This document shows, one piece after another, positions 1 to 6,855 of a stretch of DNA of 14,928 nt (positions are counted from its first letter, which is position 1; each line of letters opens with the position of its first letter). Source of the stretch: JAUXEH01 sp965602945. Lineage in GTDB: Bacteria; Acidobacteriota; Aminicenantia; Aminicenantales; Aminicenantaceae. The notes under the pieces are model-generated. The model was not told where the DNA came from. It did not search any database and saw nothing but the letters and a program-made list of their open reading frames with translations. The stretch is taken from the NCBI GenBank assembly GCA_965602945.1, contig CBFDBC010000070.1:1-14928 (forward strand), read 5' to 3'. The translations under genes were made by a program, and so were the position numbers.

Positions 1-59
1 CCCTTGTGATGCGTGGATAGCATATAAATTCTACAGATGAGTGTCAATCGGATTGAGAA

Positions 60-80
60 CAGGAGTTCCCCCAAAAATTA
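60..80 (+). repeat. IS left terminal inverted repeat
   Basis: It pairs with 1502-1522 at 20 of 21 positions, and identity stops at both edges. It contains the stop codon (TAA on the minus strand, 78-80) of the transposase. Confidence 0.88.
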
Positions 81-1337
81 TGGATCGAATAAGCTGAGCT
101 GTTGTTCTTGGGTATTTTGGATTGGATTTATCCTCTCTAAGCCCTTCTGACGGCCGAAGAGCAGTTCACGAATGCCATCGGCTAGGGCATAGAACTGAAA
201 GTCCGGTATGCCGAACAGCCGGCGAGCTGCTTTCAGCACATGTCCAGCCAGGACCCGGAGTTTGATCCTGAACCCCAGGTAGACCATGGCAAAATAAGCC
301 ACGGCCAGCAGGATCGCCATCATATTCTGGAGACGTACATAGGTCAGGAGTCGGATATCCTCCACCTGATAGCTTTGTTTTATGAAGCGGATGGTCTCTT
401 CGATCCGCCAACGGGTAAGATATGCCGAGATCACCCACCACAGAGCTTTACGACCGCGAGTGACACGGAGGGAGGTAAGAAGCGTCATGGGTTCTCGGCC
501 GAAGCCCCGGACAACAACCAGTGTAAGAGGCTCGTCTTTGCCGGGCAGTCGGACCGGAAGGATCCCAAACTCAAGATCATATATCGTCTCTTTGCCTCCC
601 TCCTGCTTGACTAGACGCTCGGCATAGATCATGGGGCAGACGGACGCCAAGTCCTCCACCAGATGCTCTCCCCTCCGATAGACGAGATTCCTCGTCTTCT
701 TCAATCGGATGAGGAAGGAGAGGCCCTGGTTCATCATCTCCTCAAAGATTTTCCCCCGGTCTCCTCCCCGGTCCAACACCCACACCCCGCGTCGATGCGT
801 ATGCTTTATGACACGTCTTATCGCCCGGCGTATCTCAGTGTTCTCACTCTGATGATCCGGGCTCCTATGGGAATAAAGATGATTGTAAAGCGGTACTAAC
901 GGAGGCTTTCCCACATCCGTTGCGATGACAGACAACGTCCAGTACCCATTGCCCAGACACTTCTGGCTCCCGTCACGGACCCGAGCCATATATTCCATCT
1001 TGCGGGCATACTTTTTGGTTATATCCGAGAGGTCCAAAACCAAAAGTGTCTTCTTCTCTACACTACCAGCTCCCATCCGGCAGATCGCATCCATCACTCT
1101 GGTTCCTAATCCCTCCCGCCCCAGCTGCCGGCAGAGACGATATTGGGTCTTCTTGACAGGTATCTTCTCGTCCAAGGCCCGGGCTATCTCAGTCAGGCGT
1201 ACCGACTGCCGGGCCTGGATCCCATAGATGGCTTCTGTCAAGAAACGTTGGATGACTTTGCCCCAATTAAAGGCAAGTTCCCCCGAAAATTGAATGATCT
1301 GTTCTCGTAATTTGGAGGCGGTTTTGGCATAATGCAT
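78..1337 (-). CDS. IS4-family DDE transposase
   Basis: Catalyses cut-and-paste movement of the surrounding insertion sequence through an RNase H-like DDE fold. Counting from the chosen Met, the candidate catalytic residues are D102 (in LLVLDLSD), D189 (in VWVLDRGG) and E313. E313 lies in a perfect IS4-family YREK signature: Y306-x2-R309-x3-E313-x6-K320. The length, 419 aa, is normal for IS4 transposases. The open frame runs upstream to a TTG at 1433, but the Met at 1335-1337 is preceded by AGGAG (1345-1349) with a 7-base spacer and is the best start; another ATG lies at 1388. No frameshift or internal stop is visible. The last codon and stop run into the left terminal repeat. It is the only gene of the element. 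Activity itself is inferred. Confidence 0.9.
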   Translation of the reverse strand: MHYAKTASKLREQIIQFSGELAFNWGKVIQRFLTEAIYGIQARQSVRLTEIARALDEKIPVKKTQYRLCRQLGREGLGTRVMDAICRMGAGSVEKKTLLVLDLSDITKKYARKMEYMARVRDGSQKCLGNGYWTLSVIATDVGKPPLVPLYNHLYSHRSPDHQSENTEIRRAIRRVIKHTHRRGVWVLDRGGDRGKIFEEMMNQGLSFLIRLKKTRNLVYRRGEHLVEDLASVCPMIYAERLVKQEGGKETIYDLEFGILPVRLPGKDEPLTLVVVRGFGREPMTLLTSLRVTRGRKALWWVISAYLTRWRIEETIRFIKQSYQVEDIRLLTYVRLQNMMAILLAVAYFAMVYLGFRIKLRVLAGHVLKAARRLFGIPDFQFYALADGIRELLFGRQKGLERINPIQNTQEQQLSLFDP

Positions 1338-1422
1338 GTGGGGTCTCCTCAAGACTTCGGTCTTTATGCAAGCTTGCGCGCTTGGCATCGTGAGACCCCA
1401 TTTTATTCTATCTTCACTTAAA

Positions 1423-1446
1423 AGTTCCCCCAATTTTTAACGATCC
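1423..1446 (+). repeat. Internal copy of the IS end sequence
   Basis: AGTTCCCCCAA at 1423-1433 repeats 64-74 of the left end directly, and the match continues more weakly to GATC (18 of the first 23 bases agree). With 1507-1518 (ATTGGGGGAACT) it also forms a perfect 12-bp inverted pair around a segment of about 96 bp, upstream of the transposase start. It may be an extra transposase-binding site or a relic of an older end. Confidence 0.6.
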
Positions 1447-1501
1447 CACTTCGAAACTTATGTAAATGATAGAAAAAGATAAAGTTAGGGCTTTTTAAGG
1501 C

Positions 1502-1522
1502 TAATTATTGGGGGAACTCCTG
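1502..1522 (-). repeat. IS right terminal inverted repeat
   Basis: Inverted partner of 60-80. The motif GGAACTCC at its outer end (1513-1520) is repeated directly just outside the element at 1523-1530. Confidence 0.88.
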
Positions 1523-1546
1523 GGAACTCCATGCATTCTGGGGGAA

Positions 1547-1673
1547 GCAGGTTGATTCAGAATGCGATCCGCAGGCGGTGCGGGCACGGTACCTCCGAAG
1601 GAGGAGAGCTGAGCCGAGGACTGAGCGGATTTTCCTCGCTGGGGAAAATCGGCGTGCTTTTGAATCAGCCTGC
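1547..1673 (+). repeat. Structured intergenic repeat, copy A
   Basis: The edges pair: GCAGGTTGATTCAGAA (1547-1562) with TTTTGAATCAGCCTGC (1658-1673), which is 14 Watson-Crick and 2 G-U pairs in a plus-strand RNA (the minus-strand RNA would have two mismatches). Inside are a CCTCC/GGAGG hairpin near 1591-1603 and GATTTTCC (1628-1635) pairing with GGAAAATC (1643-1650). Segments match a second locus at 11369-11498 in the same order, notably GAGGAGAGC(T)GAGC(C/T)GAGGA and the TCGCTG...AAAAT.GGCG block. The right arm overlaps the last codons of the oxidoreductase gene. It may be a dispersed repeat, a small RNA or a 3'-end processing/termination structure. Its function is unknown. Confidence 0.55.
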
Positions 1674-3302
1674 GTTCCACTCGTTCATGATCGCTCCGAA
1701 ACACTGCAGCCCGCTGGGGAGGCAGGCGCCGTAGCCGCCTCCGGGCTGGGTCCAGGCCCCGGAGAGATAGAGGTTCTTGATGGGCGTGGTCTGGCCGAGG
1801 CGCCGCGGCATGGAGTTGGCCACGGTCTGGTCCCAGCCGTAGATGGCGCCGCGGAAGTTGCCGGTGTAGCGCACGTTGGTCAGCGGGGTGGCGATCTCCT
1901 TGACCTCGATGGCCTGGGATAGGCCTGGCATCAGGGTCTTCTCCACCTGCCTGATCAGGATGTCGGCCATGCGCTCCTTTTCGGCCCGGTAGGCGTCCTT
2001 GTTTCCCTTGAAGTAGTCGGTCTCGTACTTCTTCCAGGGATCGTAACCCTGCAGGAAGATGATGTTCAGCGTGTTTTTGCCCTTGGGGGAGTATTCGGGG
2101 TAGAGGTTGTCGTACAGGGTGAGCCCGAAGCCCCCGCTTTCCACCCGGGCTTCCATCTGGTTCTTGTAGTCGGCCTCCACATCGTAGCCCGTGTAGAAAA
2201 AGACCTCGGTGTCCTCGATCCCCACCTCGCGGACCAGGTCCTGCTTGAGCCCCAGCCATACCTGGAAGCTGGATATGCTGGTGGTGAAGGTGTCCATGCG
2301 GGCCAGGTATTTCTTGAGGAACTCCTTCTCGTCCATCATGGAGTGGAAGGTGTCGTAGGCGTTGCTGTTGGACACGACCACCCTGCCGCGATATTCGGTG
2401 CCGTCCTTGGTCTTCACCCCATAGGCGGCATGATCCCTGACCAGGATCCGCTCCACCCGGGTGCTGAGCTTGACCTCTCCGCCGCGTTCGCGGATGAATC
2501 CCATCAGGGCATCGCTGATCTTCTGGGACGTGCCGATCGGGTAGTAGCCGCCGTCTTTCAGATAACCCAGGGTGGGCATGGCATAGTACAGGCTGGCCAG
2601 TTTGGAGGGGGGCAGCCCGAAGTAGCCCCAGAGCGCGGAGACTATGGCCTGCAGCTTTGCATCCGTGATGTGTTCCGACATCATGGCTCCCCAGGCGCGG
2701 TTGAAGTTCTTGAACAACACGGGGAAGTCCTGAGGAAAGCGGCTCATGTCTACCTGATCGCCGGCACTGGAGAGCTTGTCGATGTCCTCCCGGTATCTCT
2801 GCATGTCCTGGAAGAGGGCCGCGATCCCCTGGGCCTCTCCGGGGAAGTGTCTCTGGAGCAGCTTTATATAGCCTGCCACGTCTTTGTGCGGGACGCGGAT
2901 GTCGTGTTCCGGGAAGATCGCCCGGTAGAGTGTCTTGTGGGGCACGAATTCTATGTCTTCGATCTCCGGAAATCCCGGGATCAGGTTGGCGACCCCGTTG
3001 CGTTCGCCCACGGAGGTCGAGTGGAGAGAGGCGTCGAACACGAACCCGCCGGGGCGCTTGAAGGAGGTGGCGTAGCCGCCGGGGATCCGGTGCTGCTCCA
3101 GCACCAGGGGCTTGAATCCCTGCCGGGCAAAGGCCGCGGCGCAGCTCAAGCCGCCCAGCCCCGCACCGATGATCACGGCGTCATATGTGTCTTTTTGCGC
3201 CTCCTGCCGCGTATTGCGCGGGAAGGAATCCCAATCCAGTGCAAAGGCCGGGATGCCGGCCAAAAGTGACTTCAGAAAATCCCGTCGCGGTATATATTCC
3301 AT
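1665..3302 (-). CDS. FAD-dependent oxidoreductase, phytoene desaturase/RetSat-like
   Basis: A 545-aa flavoprotein of the amine-oxidase/CrtI superfamily, closest in appearance to carotenoid isomerases and retinol saturases. The dinucleotide-binding motif is GAGLGG at residues 46-51, with the ribose-binding acidic residue in VLEQH at 69. It is followed by the IPGGYATSFKRPGGFVFDAS segment typical of the family, and near the C-terminus by NLYLSGAWTQPGGG, the second FAD-binding stretch. The N-terminus reads PRRDFLKSLLAG, a good twin-arginine signal, so the folded flavoprotein is probably exported or anchored. The start is the ATG at 3300-3302, with GGGAGG just upstream and the Tat motif directly after; an earlier in-frame ATG at 3368 would bury the signal. 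The substrate cannot be read from sequence, and no carotenoid synthesis gene is nearby. It is transcribed away from the 3579 gene. Confidence 0.85.
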   Translation of the reverse strand: MEYIPRRDFLKSLLAGIPAFALDWDSFPRNTRQEAQKDTYDAVIIGAGLGGLSCAAAFARQGFKPLVLEQHRIPGGYATSFKRPGGFVFDASLHSTSVGERNGVANLIPGFPEIEDIEFVPHKTLYRAIFPEHDIRVPHKDVAGYIKLLQRHFPGEAQGIAALFQDMQRYREDIDKLSSAGDQVDMSRFPQDFPVLFKNFNRAWGAMMSEHITDAKLQAIVSALWGYFGLPPSKLASLYYAMPTLGYLKDGGYYPIGTSQKISDALMGFIRERGGEVKLSTRVERILVRDHAAYGVKTKDGTEYRGRVVVSNSNAYDTFHSMMDEKEFLKKYLARMDTFTTSISSFQVWLGLKQDLVREVGIEDTEVFFYTGYDVEADYKNQMEARVESGGFGLTLYDNLYPEYSPKGKNTLNIIFLQGYDPWKKYETDYFKGNKDAYRAEKERMADILIRQVEKTLMPGLSQAIEVKEIATPLTNVRYTGNFRGAIYGWDQTVANSMPRRLGQTTPIKNLYLSGAWTQPGGGYGACLPSGLQCFGAIMNEWNAG

Positions 3303-3578
3303 GATGTATCCCTCCCGGGCTTTTGTGGTTATCCCACGTGCGCTTTTCCGCAAACGGAACGCGTTCACAGGCAGCAGCCCTTTTCCTGTGACTGTATACG
3401 AAAAAGCGACTTAATGGGTTCCCGAGTCATGAGGAATGAGCCGGAAGGCTGCGTTCCCTGTTATGGGCCTGATGACCTCTGGATCGCAGCAGCCGCTTCA
3501 GGGTCGGACAGAAATTGCCGGGAATAGCGGCTGTCGCCGTTTGTATTTTGAGTGAAGATCGAATGAAAGGAGGAGACG
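3303..3578. other. Divergent intergenic region
   Basis: It separates the minus-strand oxidoreductase from the plus-strand gene at 3579 and should hold promoters for both. The clearest structure is an 8-bp perfect inverted repeat, CAGCCGCT (3490-3497) and AGCGGCTG (3526-3533), with a 28-base spacer. It could be an operator or an mRNA hairpin. No strong -35/-10 pair was found. A strong ribosome-binding site, AAAGGAGG, precedes 3579. A 31-codon open frame from 3429 has no ribosome-binding site and is not called. Confidence 0.45.
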
Positions 3579-4223
3579 ATGAAAAAAGCAGCGATCCTGG
3601 GTTCCCTGGTTGTTCTGATGGCGTCCTTCACCGCCGCGGATGAGGGTGTGACGCGCACCACGGCCCTCGAGTTCACCTCGAGCCTCTTCACCGCAGCCTT
3701 ACACCGTCAGGCAGTGCCGGTGGATATGGACAGGCCCGATGTGTTCCTGGTGGCGAGGATCCACGGACGTGGGCTGGGCAGGAATGCCGCCCTTCAGAGG
3801 GAGAGCCTGAGCCGGTTCTTCAATCTTCCGGACCTCGAGATAGTCGTCGATTCATCCGAGACGGAGATCGCATGGGAATCCGGGACGTGGGAGGAGTACC
3901 GGAAATCCCAACCCAGGGCTTCCCAGACCGTGCAGCTCAATGGACAGGACTACAGCGTCTCCCTCATCCCCCATGAAATCGATGTGCACGGCAGGATCTT
4001 TAAGTTCATACTGGAGATCTACAGCAGCAGAGGCCCGGGCGGTGAGGATACCTTGAAATCCATGGAGCGCATCGTGAGCCGGGAGATCCTGTGGGATTTC
4101 AACGGTCCTCTGGCCGTAGGGCTCTATTTCCCCGGCAGGGTCTACTTCATGTCGTGGAAGGTAGATATCGAGCTGTCAACGCTGGGATTTCGCTTCGGGA
4201 GCGGTTTGAGTTGGACTCTTTGA
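3579..4223 (+). CDS. Secreted protein of unknown function
   Basis: A 214-aa protein that I do not recognise. The N-terminus MKKAAILGSLVVLMASFTAA is a standard Sec signal peptide with likely cleavage after the alanines near residue 20, so the mature protein of about 190 aa should be periplasmic or outer-membrane-associated. The C-terminal part (about 175-214) alternates hydrophobic and polar residues, as in GLYFPGRVYFMSWKVDIEL, which suggests beta strands; with only a few strands this is not clearly a barrel. There is no cysteine, no lipobox and no catalytic motif that I can name. The start is well supported by AAAGGAGG five to seven bases upstream. It lies 87 bp ahead of the permease gene on the same strand, so the two may be cotranscribed, but no functional link is known. 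Confidence 0.75.
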   Translation: MKKAAILGSLVVLMASFTAADEGVTRTTALEFTSSLFTAALHRQAVPVDMDRPDVFLVARIHGRGLGRNAALQRESLSRFFNLPDLEIVVDSSETEIAWESGTWEEYRKSQPRASQTVQLNGQDYSVSLIPHEIDVHGRIFKFILEIYSSRGPGGEDTLKSMERIVSREILWDFNGPLAVGLYFPGRVYFMSWKVDIELSTLGFRFGSGLSWTL

Positions 4224-4310
4224 TCTTCACACGCAACATTCGGCAACTCAACCGGCGGTTCGGACGTAATAACTATATGAAAACGATCCTGTCCCGAGAG
4301 AGGTCCCGTC

Positions 4311-6680
4311 ATGTGGAAGAACTATCTGGTCACCGCCTTAAGAAACCTGCGTAAGCACCGCGGGCATTCCCTGATCAACATCCTGGGCCTGGCCGTGGGC
4401 ATGGCCGCCAGCCTGCTGATCTTCCTGTATGTGCAGCGGGAGCTGTCCTATGACATGTTCCATGCCAAGGCCGAGCGCATCCACCGCGTGCTGCTGCTCG
4501 ACAAGTCCATGGGTGTGTCCAACACCTATGCCGGGATCACCTTCGTGGCCATGGCCCCGGAGATCCCCGAGGACGTTCCGGAGGTGGAGGAGGCCGTGCG
4601 GATCATGTCCCGCGGACGGCAGCCGCTCAAGATAGGAGAACGGAACTACTACACACGAGAGATGGCATTCGCCGACCCCTCCGTGTTCAAGGTCTTCGAC
4701 TTCACCCTCACCCAGGGGAACCCCGACACCGCCCTGCAGGAGCCCTACACGGCGGTCCTCAGCCGGGAGCTGGCCGAGACCCTGTACGGGAGCGAGGACC
4801 CCATGGGCCGGACGTTCATCTGGCAGGAGACCGAAGTCCGTGTTACCGGTCTCTTGTCCGACATTCCCGACACCTCCCACCTTTGGTTCGACGTGCTGGT
4901 CTCACTCAATTTCCCGGATGAGGAAGGCGGCTTCGGCGAGCGGCTCCGAAGCTGGGGCTGGATCTCGGCACCGACCTATGTGCTCCTGCGGGAGGGGGCG
5001 GAGCCGACCGGCCTCGAGGAAAAGCTGATCGGAGTCCTCCGCAAGAACGGCATTGAAGAGAACTTCGCCGTCACCCACCAGCCCCTGAAAGAAGCCCACC
5101 TCCACTCCAAGAACGTTGTATTCGACCGCCACAACCGCAACAAGGGCGACATCGGCTATGTCTACGCCCTGGCGGCCGTGGCCGTTTTTATCATGCTGAT
5201 CGCGGTCTTCAACTTCATGAACCTGTCCACGGCCCGCTCGCACGGCCGCGCCCGTGAGGTGGGGATGCGCAAGGTCGTGGGGGCCCGGCGGCGGCAGCTC
5301 ATCGTACAGTTTATCGGAGAATCCCTATTGCTCAGCCTGGGGGGATTAGCCATCGCCATCGGTCTGGTGGCCCTGGCCGGGGCCTATCTCAACTCCGCCC
5401 ATGACATGAGCCTGGGCCTCGACACTCTCGTACGTTTTCCCATTGCGGCCGGCATCCTGGCCGGCGCAGTGCTCACGGGCCTTCTAGCCGGCATCTGGCC
5501 TGCCTTTGTTCTTTCCTCCTTCCGGCCCAACTCTGTCCTGCGCGGCGGATCGCAAGGTGGGGGATACGGCCTCGGGATGCGCCGCGTGCTGGTGGTTGTC
5601 CAGTTCGGGATCTCCATCGCCCTCATCATCGGCTCCGGTGTGGTCTTCCAGCAGATGCAGTACATCAAGAACAAGGACATGGGTTATGACCGTGAGCAGG
5701 TGCTGACCATCCAGATGACGCGTGATACCGCGGCAAATTTCGAGCCGCTGGTCGAGAGGCTGGGGCAGTCGCCTGAGATCCTGTCCCTGTCTGCATCAGG
5801 CAACGTTCCGGGCCGCACCATGAGCCGGACCACTGTACAACCGGATGGAATCGCCGAGACCGATCCCTGGGTCGTCTCCGCCATGAGCATGGACGAGCAT
5901 TTCCTGGAGACCATGGGGATCGAGCTGGTCACGGGCCGCAATTTTTCCCCGGAATTCGGGACCGACGCCGAAAAGGCTGTGATCCTCAACGAGGCCGCTG
6001 TCAAGGCCATCGGGTGGGAGGAACCGCTGGGTAAGACGTTTGAGGATGGTGAACAGACCGTCGTCGGAGTGATCGCCGACTTCCACTTCGCGACGCTCCG
6101 TCATGTCGTAGAGCCCCTGATGCTGAGCTTCCGTCCCGGCGCCAACGGCATCCTCTCGCTCAAGCTGCAGGCAGGGGCTATCCCCGCGGCCATCGAGCAC
6201 CTCCGTGGTGTGTGGGGAGAGCTTTTCCCCGGGAACCCCCTGGAGTTTGGCTTCCTCGACGACGAGTTCGACCAGACCTATAGGAGGGAACAGAATTTCG
6301 GTTCACTGACCCGCGGGTTCACTTTCCTGGCCATCTTCATCGCCTGCCTGGGCCTGTTCGGCCTGGCGTCCCATACCGTGGAGCAGCGCACCAAGGAGAT
6401 CGGGATCCGCAAGGTGCTCGGTGCCGGTGTCGGAGGCCTGGTGGTGCTGCTCTCGAAGACGTATCTGAAGCTCGTGCTGCTGGCCAACCTTATAGCCTGG
6501 CCGGCCGCCTACTTCCTGATGCGCCGCTGGCTCCAGGACTTTGTCTACCGCGTCGAGCTGGGAGTCGGGGTCTTTGCCCTGTCCATGGCGGCGGCCGCCG
6601 CGATCGCACTGCTGACCGTGAGCTTCCACTCCATCCGTGCCGCCTCCTCCGATCCGGTCAGGGCCCTGCGCTACGAGTAG
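4311..6680 (+). CDS. ABC-type permease, duplicated MacB/FtsX architecture
   Basis: A 789-aa inner-membrane protein of the MacB/FtsX/LolE permease type, in which two four-helix units are fused. First unit: transmembrane helix at about 21-41, a large MacB_PCD-like periplasmic domain (about 42-280), then an FtsX domain of three helices (about 285-405) with the cytoplasmic coupling motif REVGMRKVVGA at 315-325. Second unit: helix at about 424-446 after RRVLVVVQFG, a second periplasmic domain (447-665), then FtsX helices (about 668-785) with TKEIGIRKVLGA at 694-705. The family uses ATP hydrolysis by a separate MacB/LolD-like ATPase for mechanotransmission, for example lipoprotein release or efflux of peptides or drugs. 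No ATPase is encoded in this window, so its partner must be elsewhere. The ATG follows GAGAGAGG with a 7-base gap. The substrate is unknown. Confidence 0.9.
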   Translation: MWKNYLVTALRNLRKHRGHSLINILGLAVGMAASLLIFLYVQRELSYDMFHAKAERIHRVLLLDKSMGVSNTYAGITFVAMAPEIPEDVPEVEEAVRIMSRGRQPLKIGERNYYTREMAFADPSVFKVFDFTLTQGNPDTALQEPYTAVLSRELAETLYGSEDPMGRTFIWQETEVRVTGLLSDIPDTSHLWFDVLVSLNFPDEEGGFGERLRSWGWISAPTYVLLREGAEPTGLEEKLIGVLRKNGIEENFAVTHQPLKEAHLHSKNVVFDRHNRNKGDIGYVYALAAVAVFIMLIAVFNFMNLSTARSHGRAREVGMRKVVGARRRQLIVQFIGESLLLSLGGLAIAIGLVALAGAYLNSAHDMSLGLDTLVRFPIAAGILAGAVLTGLLAGIWPAFVLSSFRPNSVLRGGSQGGGYGLGMRRVLVVVQFGISIALIIGSGVVFQQMQYIKNKDMGYDREQVLTIQMTRDTAANFEPLVERLGQSPEILSLSASGNVPGRTMSRTTVQPDGIAETDPWVVSAMSMDEHFLETMGIELVTGRNFSPEFGTDAEKAVILNEAAVKAIGWEEPLGKTFEDGEQTVVGVIADFHFATLRHVVEPLMLSFRPGANGILSLKLQAGAIPAAIEHLRGVWGELFPGNPLEFGFLDDEFDQTYRREQNFGSLTRGFTFLAIFIACLGLFGLASHTVEQRTKEIGIRKVLGAGVGGLVVLLSKTYLKLVLLANLIAWPAAYFLMRRWLQDFVYRVELGVGVFALSMAAAAAIALLTVSFHSIRAASSDPVRALRYE

Positions 6681-6721
6681 CCGCCGTGTTGCTTTTCGGG
6701 GCGCCGGCGTTGCTGGTCCAC

Positions 6722-6812
6722 GTCGTCATCACGAGCGAAGCTTTTTTGTCATCACGAGCGAAGCGAAGTGATCTCATGAGATCGCTTCGTCGCTGCACTC
6801 CTCGCGATGACG
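6722..6812. repeat. REP/MITE-like palindrome with partial tandem copy
   Basis: The main unit, 6748-6811, starts GTCATCACGAG and ends CTCGCGATGAC, with the perfect 14-bp palindrome GATCTCATGAGATC in the middle (6770-6783). The arms differ because the left lacks about ten bases that are present in the right. A 16-base direct copy of the left end, GTCATCACGAGCGAAG, lies at 6725-6740, separated by C and six T. The sequence resembles the widespread bacterial repeat GTCATTGCGAG...CTCGCAATGAC. It fills the gap behind the permease gene and could help to end or stabilise its transcript. Confidence 0.75.
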
Positions 6813-6816
6813 CCAT

Positions 6817-6846
6817 TTGCTTTCTGTGGGCCCAGCGTCTTACAAT
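6817..6846 (+). promoter_or_regulatory. Predicted sigma70-type promoter for the DUF6599-like gene
   Basis: TTGCTT at 6817-6822 and TACAAT at 6841-6846 with an 18-base spacer. Transcription would start near 6853, so the ATG at 6856 would be almost at the 5' end of the mRNA; the ATG at 6865 would have a leader of about 12 bases. No good Shine-Dalgarno sequence lies in front of either, which fits near-leaderless translation. Confidence 0.45.
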
Positions 6847-6855
6847 AGAACAGAT

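Larger units (their letters stand above)
60..1522 (-). mobile_element. IS4-family insertion sequence, complete
   Basis: A 1463-bp element bounded by 21-bp terminal inverted repeats that differ at one position: 60-80 reads CAGGAGTTCCCCCAAAAATT plus one A, and 1502-1522 is its reverse complement with T for A at one place. The repeats enclose a single transposase gene whose stop codon lies inside the left repeat. The element is more AT-rich than the flanking genes, which suggests recent arrival. A target-site duplication is not clear: if the ends are set at 61 and 1521, the flanking hexamers are gagaac and gggaac (5 of 6 identical). The intact gene and near-identical ends suggest that the copy may be active. 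Family assignment rests on the YREK motif of the transposase. Confidence 0.88.

Noticed and set aside
55..1527. Target-site duplication gagaac/gggaac around the insertion sequence
   Set aside because: There is one mismatch in six bases, and it requires trimming the terminal repeat by one base at each end. It is kept as a possibility, not called as a feature.
1628..1650. GATTTTCC/GGAAAATC hairpin as terminator of the oxidoreductase gene
   Set aside because: The stem is perfect, but no T run follows it on the minus strand. It is treated as part of the structured repeat instead.
1501..2259. Minus-strand open frame running from the oxidoreductase gene into the insertion sequence end
   Set aside because: It is a frame-shifted shadow of the oxidoreductase C-terminal half, with Arg/Gly/His-rich composition. 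The true frame continues intact to the stop at 1665.
2343..3269. Plus-strand open frame of 308 codons opposite the FAD oxidoreductase
   Set aside because: The opposite strand has clear FAD-binding motifs and a good start; this frame has neither.
3429..3527. Small plus-strand frame in the divergent intergenic region
   Set aside because: Only about 31 codons, with no ribosome-binding site and no hydrophobic or conserved pattern.
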